Below, piece by piece: positions 24,535-33,531 of a DNA stretch of 64,000 nt (position 1 is the first letter of the stretch; the number at the start of each line of letters is the position of its first letter). The notes beneath the pieces were generated by a model. That model searched no databases. It was not told where the DNA came from and was given only the letters and a program-made list of their open reading frames with translations. The position numbers were made by a program, and so were the translations under genes. This DNA comes from Neobacillus terrae (GTDB lineage: Bacteria > Bacillota > Bacilli > Bacillales > Cytobacillaceae), in NCBI RefSeq assembly GCF_011393025.1, contig NZ_JAAOEO010000007.1:180758-244757 (forward strand), written 5' to 3'.

Positions 24535-26331
24535 ATGAGCATCGGCATTCAGCCATTTTTGCATGTACGTACTGCAAGTAATCCAGTTTACCATCCGGAT
24601 GGGAGCAAAATTAGTTTTGTTACTAATTATACAGGCCTGCCGCAGGTTTGGGAACTGAACTTAAACGGAGGCTGGCCATCACAAAGTTCATTTACTGAAG
24701 AAAGAATTATGTTTGTCAGTTATATATCAGGCACTTCTAAAAGAATTATAGGGATGGACGTTGGTGTTAATGAAAAACAGCAGCTATTCCTATTACAGGA
24801 CGATGGAAGCCTGCTGCACCTCACGGATTCGTTAGACCATATCCACCAGTATGGCGGCAGTTCTCCTGATGGGAAGTGGATTTCCTGGGCGAGCAATAGA
24901 CGGAAGGCTGCTCATTTTGATATTTATGTTCAAAACCTTGAAACACTTGAAATCAAGGAGGTTTTTCAGGGGGATGGAATGTATCAAGCATTGAAGTGGT
25001 CCCCAGAAGGGCGCTCGCTACTGATTGAAAAAGTAAATTCGAATCTTGATAATGATCTAGGTTTACTGGAAATCTCTTCGGGAGAGGTTTCCTGGCTGAC
25101 CACTCATGAAGAGGAAGCAAAATTTGAAGATCCGGTGTTTAGCCAAGATGGCAGCCATCTTTATTTTTTAACCAATAAGGATCGGGAGTTAACAGGACTT
25201 GCCTTTCTTAATATAAAAACAAAGGAAATAAAATGGCTTGACCGGAGAGAATGGGATCTTGAAGGCCTGGTAATGAGCGGAGATAAAAAGCAGTTAGCTT
25301 ATACAGTGAATGCAGGCGGGATTTCAAAGGGAGTTCTTTATCATATAGAAGATAACTCCTTTAGTTCATGGCAGACACCAATCGGGGTTATACAGGAATT
25401 TACATTTTCGCCTGACTGCAAAAAACTGGCCTATGTATTTAATAGTGCTATTCAGCCTTCAGATATTTGGGAACTGGATATGGAGTCCAAACAAATCCAG
25501 CGGCTTACCTATGTGTCAAATCTGCCGGTTGTTGAAGAGCAGCTTGTTGAACCAGAGCTGGTTTCTTTTAAATCGTTTGATGGCCTGGAGATTCCTGCCT
25601 TTTATTACAAACCAAAAGATGCTTCAGGGAAACTTCCTGTAGTCGTTTTTGTCCATGGGGGTCCAGAATCGCAAATCCGCGCTGTTTACAATCCATTTCT
25701 GCAATACTTCCTCAGCCGCGGTTATGCCGTTTGTACTCCGAATGTGAGGGGAAGTACAGGCTATGGAAAAAGCTATACTCACCTGGATGATGCCAGAAAA
25801 AGAATGGACTCTGTTAAAGATTTGACTTCTCTAGTAGATTGGTTAAAAGAAGAGGGAAATGCCAATCCTGACAAAATTGCCATTATGGGTCGCAGTTATG
25901 GAGGATTCATGGTTCTGGCAGCTATCACACACTATCCAAAGCTATGGGCATCGGCTATTGATATTGTCGGAATATCAAGCTTCAAAACCTTCCTGGAAAA
26001 CACCAGTGTTTGGCGCCGCAAGCTGAGGGAAGCGGAATATGGCAGCATCGAAATCGACGGGGATTTCTTTGATGAAATTGATCCTATTCACCGGACGAAG
26101 GATATCGAATGTCCTGTCATGATGCTTCATGGTGCGAATGACCCGCGTGTGCCGATTGAAGAAACTGAACAGATGGTAAAGGAATTAAAGGACCGCAATC
26201 ATCCTGTCCATTACATCCGTTTTGAGGACGAAGGACATTTCTTTGTTAAACTCAAAAACAATATTACAGCCTATACAGAAGTTGCTGATTTTCTTGATGA
26301 GCATATTGGGAAGGCAGTAGCAATAAAGTAA
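24535..26331 (+). CDS. S9-family prolyl oligopeptidase / acylaminoacyl-peptidase
   Basis: The 598-residue protein consists of an N-terminal beta-propeller (residues ~1-340, with PD40-type repeats such as NPVYHPDGSKISFVTN and SSPDGKWISWASN) and a C-terminal alpha/beta hydrolase. The nucleophile Ser is in GRSYGGFM near residue 452, the Asp in GANDPRVPIEETEQM near 536 and the His in DEGHFF near 566. The oxyanion region is FVHGGPESQ. No signal peptide is seen. It should trim short peptides and probably acts in the cytoplasm together with the M20 peptidase just upstream. GGGGGGAG precedes the ATG. Confidence 0.88.
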   Translation: MSIGIQPFLHVRTASNPVYHPDGSKISFVTNYTGLPQVWELNLNGGWPSQSSFTEERIMFVSYISGTSKRIIGMDVGVNEKQQLFLLQDDGSLLHLTDSLDHIHQYGGSSPDGKWISWASNRRKAAHFDIYVQNLETLEIKEVFQGDGMYQALKWSPEGRSLLIEKVNSNLDNDLGLLEISSGEVSWLTTHEEEAKFEDPVFSQDGSHLYFLTNKDRELTGLAFLNIKTKEIKWLDRREWDLEGLVMSGDKKQLAYTVNAGGISKGVLYHIEDNSFSSWQTPIGVIQEFTFSPDCKKLAYVFNSAIQPSDIWELDMESKQIQRLTYVSNLPVVEEQLVEPELVSFKSFDGLEIPAFYYKPKDASGKLPVVVFVHGGPESQIRAVYNPFLQYFLSRGYAVCTPNVRGSTGYGKSYTHLDDARKRMDSVKDLTSLVDWLKEEGNANPDKIAIMGRSYGGFMVLAAITHYPKLWASAIDIVGISSFKTFLENTSVWRRKLREAEYGSIEIDGDFFDEIDPIHRTKDIECPVMMLHGANDPRVPIEETEQMVKELKDRNHPVHYIRFEDEGHFFVKLKNNITAYTEVADFLDEHIGKAVAIK

Positions 26332-26465
26332 TGGTGTGAAAAAGGAGGACGTCATTTCTGACTAACGGGTTCCCTTATGAGGTGCAAAAATTGCAAATCG
26401 AAGCATATTTTTTGTCACTAATATCAATGGAATTCTCTGATTAAATAACATCAATAAACGCAAAG

Positions 26466-26491
26466 AAGGGATAGCTTTATGGCTATCCCTT
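26466..26491. terminator. Hairpin between the convergent S9 peptidase and regulator genes
   Basis: AAGGGATAGC pairs with GCTATCCCTT around a short loop. T-rich flanks occur on both sides, so it may serve both convergent genes. Confidence 0.55.
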
Positions 26492-26538
26492 AAATTCTCT
26501 ATCGACTACCTTTAATTAAATAAATTTGTTGTCTATTT

Positions 26539-26757
26539 TTATTGAGTGTCTTCGTCGCTTTTGTACTCCAAAATATCACCTGGCTGACAATCCAAAGCCT
26601 TGCATATCGCTTCTAATGTTGAAAAACGAACCGCTTTTGCTTTTCCATTTTTCAGAATGGAAAGATTCGCTATAGTAATTCCAACCCTCTCCGAAAGCTC
26701 CGTTACGCTCATTTTTCGTTTTGCTAACATCACATCAATATTAATAATAATTGCCAT
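26539..26757 (-). CDS. Small Xre-type helix-turn-helix regulator
   Basis: This 72-residue protein is almost only a helix-turn-helix: MSVTELSERVGITIANLSIL as the two helices, then FSTLEAICKALDCQPGDILEY. It matches the short YozG-like Cro/C1 regulators of Bacillus, which are usually paired with a DUF2975 membrane protein. That partner lies ten bases upstream in the same direction, so the pair is likely one operon in which the regulator acts on itself or with the membrane protein. The signal is unknown. Confidence 0.82.
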   Translation of the reverse strand: MAIIINIDVMLAKRKMSVTELSERVGITIANLSILKNGKAKAVRFSTLEAICKALDCQPGDILEYKSDEDTQ

Positions 26758-26767
26758 ATCCTCTACC

Positions 26768-27250
26768 TCAGACCGTCAAATCATTTTCTGATTTTATGTT
26801 AATCGCTTCTTTTAGAAGATGTTGAAGGACAGCAGCAAAAACGGCGATAACCATAGAGGCGAAAATAATAACCAATCCGATTGGTATGAAACTTGGAGGG
26901 TCAACTCTCTTCCCCATGAGATAGTAGAGCGGCATACCTAGCAGATACAAGGTACTGATTGTGATGGCACAGTATTTTATATGCTTTAAAGCTTTTACCG
27001 ATAATTCCGAGAACGCTTGGTTCTTATCAATATAGCTTAAAAGTTTAAAAGCCTGATACAGAGCAAAGTAAAAAGGAATTGCTGCTGCGTACATATCGAT
27101 TAAAACGAGAGATTTCATATAAGACATTTTTGGATACAATTCTCCAGCAAAATCCCCAATCTTAGGCACTAAAAATATGCACAAAGCGAAAATTGGGATT
27201 CCAATAAGAATAACAGCTATCTTCAAAAAGAGTGTTGTTCCTCGTTTCAT
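26768..27250 (-). CDS. DUF2975-type membrane protein
   Basis: About 160 residues from ATG 27250, preferred over an upstream GTG because GAGGTG lies six bases before it. Four hydrophobic segments are visible: residues ~8-30 (LKIAVILIGIPIFALCIFL), ~45-70, ~90-112 and ~125-150. This is the shape of the YoaS/DUF2975 family, which is regularly encoded with YozG-type small regulators. The role is unknown; a membrane partner that controls or is controlled by the HTH protein is likely. Confidence 0.78.
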   Translation of the reverse strand: MKRGTTLFLKIAVILIGIPIFALCIFLVPKIGDFAGELYPKMSYMKSLVLIDMYAAAIPFYFALYQAFKLLSYIDKNQAFSELSVKALKHIKYCAITISTLYLLGMPLYYLMGKRVDPPSFIPIGLVIIFASMVIAVFAAVLQHLLKEAINIKSENDLTV

Positions 27251-27262
27251 AAAGTGCACCTC

Positions 27263-27764
27263 AATTATTTAATGTCAGTTTTGACTTTACTACAGTATTT
27301 ACTGTTTCGCAATAAATTTATATTGTTTTTCATTATATTATTATTGTTATTAAAACATCCTTTTAATTTTGATAAAAATAAAAAGCATTTCTCATTACAA
27401 AGAAATGCACATACTTTAAAATGTAAAATTTACAACTTGTTCAACAGGACTCCCTTAATAAAGTAAATCAACAACGAAAGATAACAGAACTTACTTAAAA
27501 TAAATATCCTTCGTAATTCACAGTAAAAATCACATGAAAATTCACTGTTAAATTCGCACTGTACAATAATTACTTCCATATTCGAGAATTGATATGTGAA
27601 TTCCTGATCGAATTTAATAAAAACATCAAAGAGTGTAGTAATATCAAGGAAATAAAAAACGTGAATTCATGTGTGAATTCACGGTAAAAATGTATTGTGA
27701 AATTGACTTTTGCACCACAAAAGATAACCCGTTAATTTCGGACAATCCTCCTTTTTATTTGGTC
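27263..27764. other. AT-rich gene-free stretch with scattered AATTCAC motifs
   Basis: No credible gene was found. AATTCAC or close forms recur (27515, 27539, 27551, 27663, 27676), some with GTGAATT on the same strand, giving small palindromes such as GTGAATTCAC, but the spacing is irregular. Promoters for the DUF2975 gene should lie near 27260-27330. Confidence 0.4.
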
Positions 27765-29177
27765 TTAACGTTTGTACAAAGGGTCATACGGGCGGAGCTG
27801 GGAGGTAAAGCGTGTTCCAAAGTATGGATCAGCTACTGCCTTTGGATCAAGGACATTGTCTCCTTCCGGCTTTTTCCCTTTTTCAGACCAATCAACTAAG
27901 TCATTAAAAGCATTGATTTGTTCCTGATTGGTAAATTCACAATGTCCAATTCCGCGAATGGCACGAGTGACAAGCAAATTGGATTTGCCTTTCTCAGCAG
28001 TTCTTTTTGCATAAATCTCTTCCATGGAGAACGGAACATAGAGATCACCAAGTGTATGGAGTGACATAGTTGGTACCTTCAGATCACCTGTCACTGCAGG
28101 AATCGCAGCCAGTCCATTTTTATGTCGGCCATTTGGATCATTTGTAATTCGAAGAACATTATTGTTTAAAGCAACTTCCTCTGGAGATAATGCTGGATTA
28201 TCATCGAGCTGATAAACCGAATCGGTGTTGTTAATTACATTGCCGGTCGCCTGGTTATATGCAGGGTTCGTAGGCATTCTTTGAAGAAGGAAATCGTCAA
28301 AGGCATGTTTATAGGAAAAATCAAATAACGGGCGTTTCCCACCTGAAAGATTCTCAGTCACTTTTTCCAGCTTCTGTCCTGCTTCTGTTAGAGACTTAAA
28401 GACATAAGAACCAGTGACCGGGTCTTTCGTTAAACCATTTCCAAGTTTCAGTTCCATTTCAGGTACTTTCGCTTGGAAATAATTATCATCAGCTACAAAC
28501 TGTTGTTGATCCTTATTAGTGCCAGTTAAGGATTGACTTACTAGCCCGTAATCTGTAAAAAAGTCAAAGAGCTCCGAATCACCCATTACGCCGCACATTG
28601 GCATTGCAGCATCCACATCACCGTATTGCTCCGCGTATACGCCGGTAATATGTCCTCCCATTGAATGGCCCATTATATAAGTACGAGTAGGGTTGCCGAC
28701 CAGATTTCTAAATAATCCATTCAATGCATGTGTATCTTTTACGCCTGACTCTACATCATAGCTGTTTGTACTATAGCTGGAAGCTGCCCACGCATAACCT
28801 TCCTGAAGAAGCTCGGTACGAACTGGTGGAGCGCTTACCGTTAAAGCTGGTCCTTCTCCGCGATAACCATGTGCATATAGTACAAGCTTTCCATTCCAGT
28901 TCTTAGGGACTTCAATCCAATATCCAGCCCCGTTATGAATGCCATGTAAAATGGTTGCGCTTTCAAAACCAGGTACTGGCTTAATTGAATTTAACTGAAT
29001 TTTATCAACATAATAGTTTTGTTTGTCCTGACCGTTCCCAATGAAAAATGCAGGGGGCTTAATATTAAGAGTTGTTGGAACTGTTGGTGAAGTCTCATCA
29101 GCTAATGCAGCGGAAGTGACAACGCCAAGGGATAAAGAGGTTGCTAAAATGGAAGGAAATAGTTTTTTCTTTTTCAT
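27765..29177 (-). CDS. Secreted alpha/beta hydrolase
   Basis: The 470-residue protein starts with a signal peptide (MKKKKLFPSILATSLSLGVV, cut near ALA-DE at residue 26). An alpha/beta hydrolase core follows, with YAHGYRGEGP as oxyanion strand near residue 103 and nucleophile Ser in GHSMGGHITG near residue 170. A histidine in GIGHCEFTNQEQ near residue 413 and an Asp in HTLGDLYVPF near 382 complete the likely triad. The substrate is unknown; esters or polyesters outside the cell are possible. AGGAGGATCA precedes the ATG. It lies just downstream of the secreted carboxypeptidase gene, separated by a terminator. Confidence 0.8.
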   Translation of the reverse strand: MKKKKLFPSILATSLSLGVVTSAALADETSPTVPTTLNIKPPAFFIGNGQDKQNYYVDKIQLNSIKPVPGFESATILHGIHNGAGYWIEVPKNWNGKLVLYAHGYRGEGPALTVSAPPVRTELLQEGYAWAASSYSTNSYDVESGVKDTHALNGLFRNLVGNPTRTYIMGHSMGGHITGVYAEQYGDVDAAMPMCGVMGDSELFDFFTDYGLVSQSLTGTNKDQQQFVADDNYFQAKVPEMELKLGNGLTKDPVTGSYVFKSLTEAGQKLEKVTENLSGGKRPLFDFSYKHAFDDFLLQRMPTNPAYNQATGNVINNTDSVYQLDDNPALSPEEVALNNNVLRITNDPNGRHKNGLAAIPAVTGDLKVPTMSLHTLGDLYVPFSMEEIYAKRTAEKGKSNLLVTRAIRGIGHCEFTNQEQINAFNDLVDWSEKGKKPEGDNVLDPKAVADPYFGTRFTSQLRPYDPLYKR

Positions 29178-29205
29178 TTATGATCCTCCTTGATAATAGT
29201 TGTTT

Positions 29206-29239
29206 AAAAGGGCGGACCCGTAAAAGGCCTGCCCTTTTT
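29206..29239 (-). terminator. Terminator after the M14 carboxypeptidase gene
   Basis: On the minus strand AAAAAGGGC pairs with GCCCTTTT across a loop, followed by further T/A-rich sequence. Confidence 0.7.
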
Positions 29240-29246
29240 ACAAAAC

Positions 29247-31652
29247 TTATTTGATCGTTATCACAGCGGTATTATAATTATTTCCATTGCTAATAGGATT
29301 GTAGTTTTTCTCAATGTTGCCAGCGGCGTCCACAGCGAACCATTTAATGGTAGTTGTTTTATCAACCTTTAAAGATTCTGCAGATTCACGGGTTCCGCTT
29401 AAATTGATTTTTGCTGATTTAAAAGTAGGACGGCTGCCATCCAGAGTGTAGTAGATGGTAGCTGGTTCGCTAGTATCAAAAGCTAAATTTACAGGGCTTG
29501 AAAACTTTCCATTTTCAGGAACTGCTTTTGATGACGGCGGCTGATGGTCTTTTGAATTGTTGTAGGCTACCTGAATTAAACCAATTAAACCATTTGAAAA
29601 CTCCATTGCTTCTTCATGGCCTTCAGAGAATGGCGGCTGGAACCCAACTGGCTGCCATTTTTTTATATCCTTATTCCATAAATCAGCTCCAACTTCGAAG
29701 TCCCAGGCGTAAATTCCTTTTTCATACCATAAGTAGTCTGCGGAGTTGCCTGCAGCGGAATAAAGAACATCCGGAACCGGGCCGGTACGGCTAGGCAGGA
29801 TAACGGTGCCACGGTAGTCCTGAATTTTGTTTAACATAATATCAGAGACGGCCCAGTAATAAGCTTCTTCACCTGCAGATGGGCGCGGTAAAGTTTTACG
29901 GTTAGCATCATATGATCCTGGTGACCACATGAAATATCCGCCATAGCTATGAATATTCATAGCAAATTTGATGTTTGAGAATTTATCTGCAAGCCAGACG
30001 ATGTTTTTCGCTTCCGGCTCTGAGGTTTCTGCTGGTCCTGCATAGGTAGTGCTTGTACAGTTTGTTGTTGACGCACCGATAAATCCATCAAAAGCAGAAC
30101 CTACCGAATGGTTCCGGTTAATATCTACACCCCATTGATTTCGATACCCTGGATCAGATTTATCCGGACTGCAGTGATTTGTCATATTTTTACGTTGCAT
30201 ATTGTAATCATAAAAGCTGTAAGTGGCGCCGTCAGGATTGGTAGACGGAACTAGGAAAATATCAAGATTATCAACCAGCTTCTTCGTTTCACCGTCATGA
30301 TCATAATTCCTAAGAAGGCGCTCCGCCGTTTCAATCGTTACCAAAGGTGTTACCCACTCACGAGCATGTTCCTGAGCGTAACCGAGTACACCTGGCTTGG
30401 AACCATCACGATGTTTCCCAATTCGAATAGCTTTTACCGTGAACGGATCACGGGAGATGTTTGCTGGGGCTTTTAAACCATCGTTCAAAGCAGCCGCTCC
30501 AGGTGAAACAATTCCTGAACCAGTATAGCCGCGATAGGTAGCAGCAGATAGAAGCTGGCTTGCTTCTTTGTTTAAAACATCCACTACTTGCCTTGATGTG
30601 CTTGTAACATTACCTGATGAATCAGTAGCTAAATCTACTAAAATCTTTTTCCCCTCTATTGTTACTTTTAAAGAAGAGTTGTTAACATTAGGATTTCTGA
30701 ACTCTACGGAAAGGTCATTACCGCCTTGGTAGCCCCAGGCCTTAGAAGAGACTACAACTGAAGAGTTTGTAGTACCTCCTAACATAGCCTGCGCGAGCCG
30801 TCGGTATCCGTTTGTTTTATTCGGCATATCAATAATTTCTACTAAATTGGGAAACTCCTTAGCAAGCTTCTCTGCTCTTTGGTAAAGTTCTGTTGGATCC
30901 ATATAATGATCCACAAAGTCTTTAATATAATGCGTCTGCGGATTTCCAGGCTTGTCCGCTCCAAGCCACTCTGAAACAGGGCTTGAGGCAGCTCCGCCAA
31001 GATTGCTTTCCACCTTTACCGAGGAGGGAATGGAGGTAATAGGAATTTCTAAATAGTGATATAAGTATTCACCGGCATCTACCAGACGGTCTAAAGTGGC
31101 TGATTTTTCAACCCCATTTTCAGTCCAGGTTGCTGTCAGTGCTGTACTTGCAGCTGCTCCTGCGCTTGACTTTGCCTCAATATAAAGAAAAGTATCTGAC
31201 TGGTTAGTATAATAATTGGCGCGAAGGATTTTAATTGAATCCTCTGATGCAGCCAGGCTTGACTCTTGCTGCAAAGCCGTTTGTCTTTCAGACGTTCTGG
31301 CATTCCAATCCTTTTCAGTAAATAGAGTATCTTTAACCCTGACACCATAAAGCTTTAGCGTTTCAATCTCCGATGGTGTAACAACAGCGTCCACATCCCA
31401 AATTCCATCATGTTCTTCAGCCCGGTGGGAAAGGTCAATCCCCAGTTCCAGTAGCTTGTCTTTTGCCTGCTGGTTTGGTACTTCCAGCTGAACAAGTGAA
31501 GCTGATTCTTCTTTAGGCAGTGGCAGATCGGGCTGCCCAACTGCGCTTGTTGGGGTACTGAATCCTGGGTAGAGGACTGTGAAACCTAGCCCAGTCATAG
31601 CAGTCATGATCATTACATTTCTCTTCCACTTCTGCTTTTTCCAATTAATCAA
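29247..31652 (-). CDS. Secreted M14 zinc carboxypeptidase with C-terminal chitobiase-like domain
   Basis: About 801 residues from TTG 31652, which has GGAGGTG six bases upstream; the GTG three codons earlier overlaps that site. A basic N-terminus and a hydrophobic stretch (NVMIMTAMTGLGFTVLYPGF) indicate secretion. The catalytic domain carries HAREW (His and Glu zinc ligands, residues ~429-432), NPDGATYSFYDY, VDINRNHSVG, the third zinc ligand in NIHSYGGYF and the catalytic Glu in WDFEVGAD. The last ~90 residues (PATIYYTLDGSRPTFKSAKI) are a CHB_HEX_C-like beta domain often found in wall- or sugar-binding enzymes. It should remove C-terminal residues from extracellular peptides. Confidence 0.88.
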   Translation of the reverse strand: MINWKKQKWKRNVMIMTAMTGLGFTVLYPGFSTPTSAVGQPDLPLPKEESASLVQLEVPNQQAKDKLLELGIDLSHRAEEHDGIWDVDAVVTPSEIETLKLYGVRVKDTLFTEKDWNARTSERQTALQQESSLAASEDSIKILRANYYTNQSDTFLYIEAKSSAGAAASTALTATWTENGVEKSATLDRLVDAGEYLYHYLEIPITSIPSSVKVESNLGGAASSPVSEWLGADKPGNPQTHYIKDFVDHYMDPTELYQRAEKLAKEFPNLVEIIDMPNKTNGYRRLAQAMLGGTTNSSVVVSSKAWGYQGGNDLSVEFRNPNVNNSSLKVTIEGKKILVDLATDSSGNVTSTSRQVVDVLNKEASQLLSAATYRGYTGSGIVSPGAAALNDGLKAPANISRDPFTVKAIRIGKHRDGSKPGVLGYAQEHAREWVTPLVTIETAERLLRNYDHDGETKKLVDNLDIFLVPSTNPDGATYSFYDYNMQRKNMTNHCSPDKSDPGYRNQWGVDINRNHSVGSAFDGFIGASTTNCTSTTYAGPAETSEPEAKNIVWLADKFSNIKFAMNIHSYGGYFMWSPGSYDANRKTLPRPSAGEEAYYWAVSDIMLNKIQDYRGTVILPSRTGPVPDVLYSAAGNSADYLWYEKGIYAWDFEVGADLWNKDIKKWQPVGFQPPFSEGHEEAMEFSNGLIGLIQVAYNNSKDHQPPSSKAVPENGKFSSPVNLAFDTSEPATIYYTLDGSRPTFKSAKINLSGTRESAESLKVDKTTTIKWFAVDAAGNIEKNYNPISNGNNYNTAVITIK

Positions 31653-31661
31653 AGCGTGCAC

Positions 31662-32202
31662 CTCCGGAAATCTCTCTATTTTTTAAGGAAACAGGATTAT
31701 TGTAAAATAAATTGTCAAAATATTTTGTCATATAAATGAAAATTCATTACTTATTCGTCCTACAAATATTTCAAAATTCGAAGGAAATTTTATTATTTTA
31801 TGAGGTTAAAAGAGTAGGGAGAATTTCCTAAGATAAAAGTTTTAGGAGAGTTGAAAAATATGGGCTAGAAATTTTCAATTTAAATTCATGCTTTATATTG
31901 AAATATCACCATAAAAAACTTGGAGAAAAAATACTGAAAAAATAGTTGTTAAATGCTGTCGGTTGAGAACGAATTAAAGGGGTTTTTGGAGAAAGAATAT
32001 AGGAATATTTATTGAGTAAGAGTAATAGCAGGTAAACCTATCCTATATTTGCAAAGAGTGGATATATAATCACATTTATCGATAAATGGAAGAAACAAAT
32101 TTGATTGTTTATAGATTTTTATAAAACGGTAATGATTTAGTAATAATTTTTTTGTAAGATATTACTTGGGTCTAATAATTAATAAGTTGGGGGTGTTTTG
32201 TT
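31662..32202. other. AT-rich divergent intergenic region
   Basis: This 540-base stretch separates the divergent carboxypeptidase and acyltransferase genes. It must hold both promoters, but no well-conserved box stands out and no RNA gene or credible small protein was seen. Confidence 0.45.
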
Positions 32203-33192
32203 ATGGCTTCCAGCTTAAAAAGAAGTCTTTACTTTGACAATGCCAAATTTCTTTTGATTTTTCTAGTTGTTTTTGGACATGTAATCAGTCCTTTAAAAGA
32301 AAATAATGATGTACTATTTAACTTATATTCATTTATTTTTCTCTTTCATATGCCCGCCTTTATTTTTATATCCGGATATTTTTCTAAGGGGTTTAGGAAA
32401 AAAGGCTATCTTGCTAAGATAGCTAAAAAAATTCTTTTGCCTTATTTAATTTTCCAAGCACTTTATTCCCTGTTCTATTATGTCGATGGGGAGATATCCA
32501 GTTTGAAAATCGATTTTCTGAAGCCGCATTGGACCTTGTGGTATCTTTTAAGCATGTGCTGCTGGAATCTTTTCTTATATGTGTTTGCAAAATTAAAATG
32601 GAAGGGATTTATCTTAGCAGTCGCTATCGGAATAGGTATTGGGTATTTCAATCATGCAGGAAGTTATTTATCCTTATCGAGGACCTTGGTATTTTTCCCA
32701 TACTTTCTTTTGGGATATTTAATAGAACAAAAGCATCTAAAAGCAGTTCTAAAAAAACGCCTGTCTCCAGTGGTTGGTGTAGGCATTCTTGTATCTTCTT
32801 TATTAATTTTTGCCGCTTTTTTCCCTAAGGGTGCCATTCCGTGGCTGTTGGGAGATACCTCCTATGCAGGTATGGGAGTAAAGGATTTATCAGGCGGAAT
32901 TATACGTTCACTACAGTATTTATTAACAGGGATTGTTTCCTACGGCTTTCTATCAATTGTTCCGTCGAAGGGCAATTTATTTACAGTCATTGGGGAGAGA
33001 ACTCTATATATTTACCTCTTGCACGGTTTTATTATTAAATCTGCACAGCAATTCATCTCCGATGAGGCTCTAAACCACTTTTCCAATCATTATATGATGT
33101 TAATCCTGTTCTCTTTAGGTATTTGCCTATTCCTGGGAAGTTATATGATCAAAAAGTATACAAGGCCAATAATTGAATTGGATTATCATTAA
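32203..33192 (+). CDS. Membrane acyltransferase, family 3 (fucose-acetylase-like)
   Basis: The 329-residue protein has about ten hydrophobic helices. The N-terminus YFDNAKFLLIFLVVFGHVIS has the D-x-x-K/R..H pattern of the acyltransferase-3 family, with the conserved His near residue 26, followed by FLFHMPAFIFISGYFSKGF near residue 46. Such enzymes move acetyl or succinyl groups onto sugars of wall polymers or exopolysaccharide; the COG3594 (fucose 4-O-acetylase-like) branch is the nearest by eye. The target is not indicated by neighbours. GGGGTG precedes the ATG and a terminator follows, so it is a single-gene unit. Confidence 0.8.
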   Translation: MASSLKRSLYFDNAKFLLIFLVVFGHVISPLKENNDVLFNLYSFIFLFHMPAFIFISGYFSKGFRKKGYLAKIAKKILLPYLIFQALYSLFYYVDGEISSLKIDFLKPHWTLWYLLSMCCWNLFLYVFAKLKWKGFILAVAIGIGIGYFNHAGSYLSLSRTLVFFPYFLLGYLIEQKHLKAVLKKRLSPVVGVGILVSSLLIFAAFFPKGAIPWLLGDTSYAGMGVKDLSGGIIRSLQYLLTGIVSYGFLSIVPSKGNLFTVIGERTLYIYLLHGFIIKSAQQFISDEALNHFSNHYMMLILFSLGICLFLGSYMIKKYTRPIIELDYH

Positions 33193-33193
33193 A

Positions 33194-33225
33194 AGAGTTA
33201 GCCTACATAGCAGCTAACTCTTTTT
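33194..33225 (+). terminator. Terminator after the acyltransferase gene
   Basis: AGAGTTAGC pairs with GCTAACTCT, followed by a T run. Confidence 0.85.
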
Positions 33226-33358
33226 CTATTACTATATACATAATTAGGGAAATAGGGAGTCCTGGAGTTTTAAGAATTGTTAGAAAATATGGTAAAATAA
33301 ATTAATACTTACATAAAATCACTTTTGTTTTTAAACCATAGGCTCTGTAAAACTTGAC

Positions 33359-33484
33359 TGTTGATTTTCGCTCACGGTGACCAATTTTTCCGCTGGATAT
33401 TGAATTTGCATCATGGAACCGCCCACGCACGAAGGAAATGCGAATGCATTTTCGAGGAGTCTAGCGCCTTCCGCTTAATCAACA
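33359..33484. repeat. Dispersed Bacillus-type repeat fused to the start of the activator frame
   Basis: TGTTGATTTTCGCTCACGG at the left and GTCTAGCGCCTTCCGCTTAATCAACA-like sequence (split here for length) at the right are the inverted ends of the common GTTGATT..AATCAAC element, in the orientation opposite to copies A and B. It keeps the reading frame open into the next gene, which makes that gene look 57 codons longer than it probably is. Confidence 0.65.
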
Positions 33485-33531
33485 TAACAGAAGATCAATT
33501 TGCTTTAACAAAAAGATCAGGAGTGGATAGC

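Noticed and set aside
27254..27466. 70-codon plus-strand frame upstream of the DUF2975 gene
   Set aside because: Composition follows AT-rich intergenic DNA, and there is no ribosome binding site.
27515..27685. Another phased array (AATTCAC motifs)
   Set aside because: Spacing is irregular and does not follow the 19-21 bp steps of the other arrays.
33361..33531. N-terminal extension of the AcoR-like activator
   Set aside because: The added codons are a dispersed intergenic repeat, and a better start with a ribosome binding site lies at 33532.
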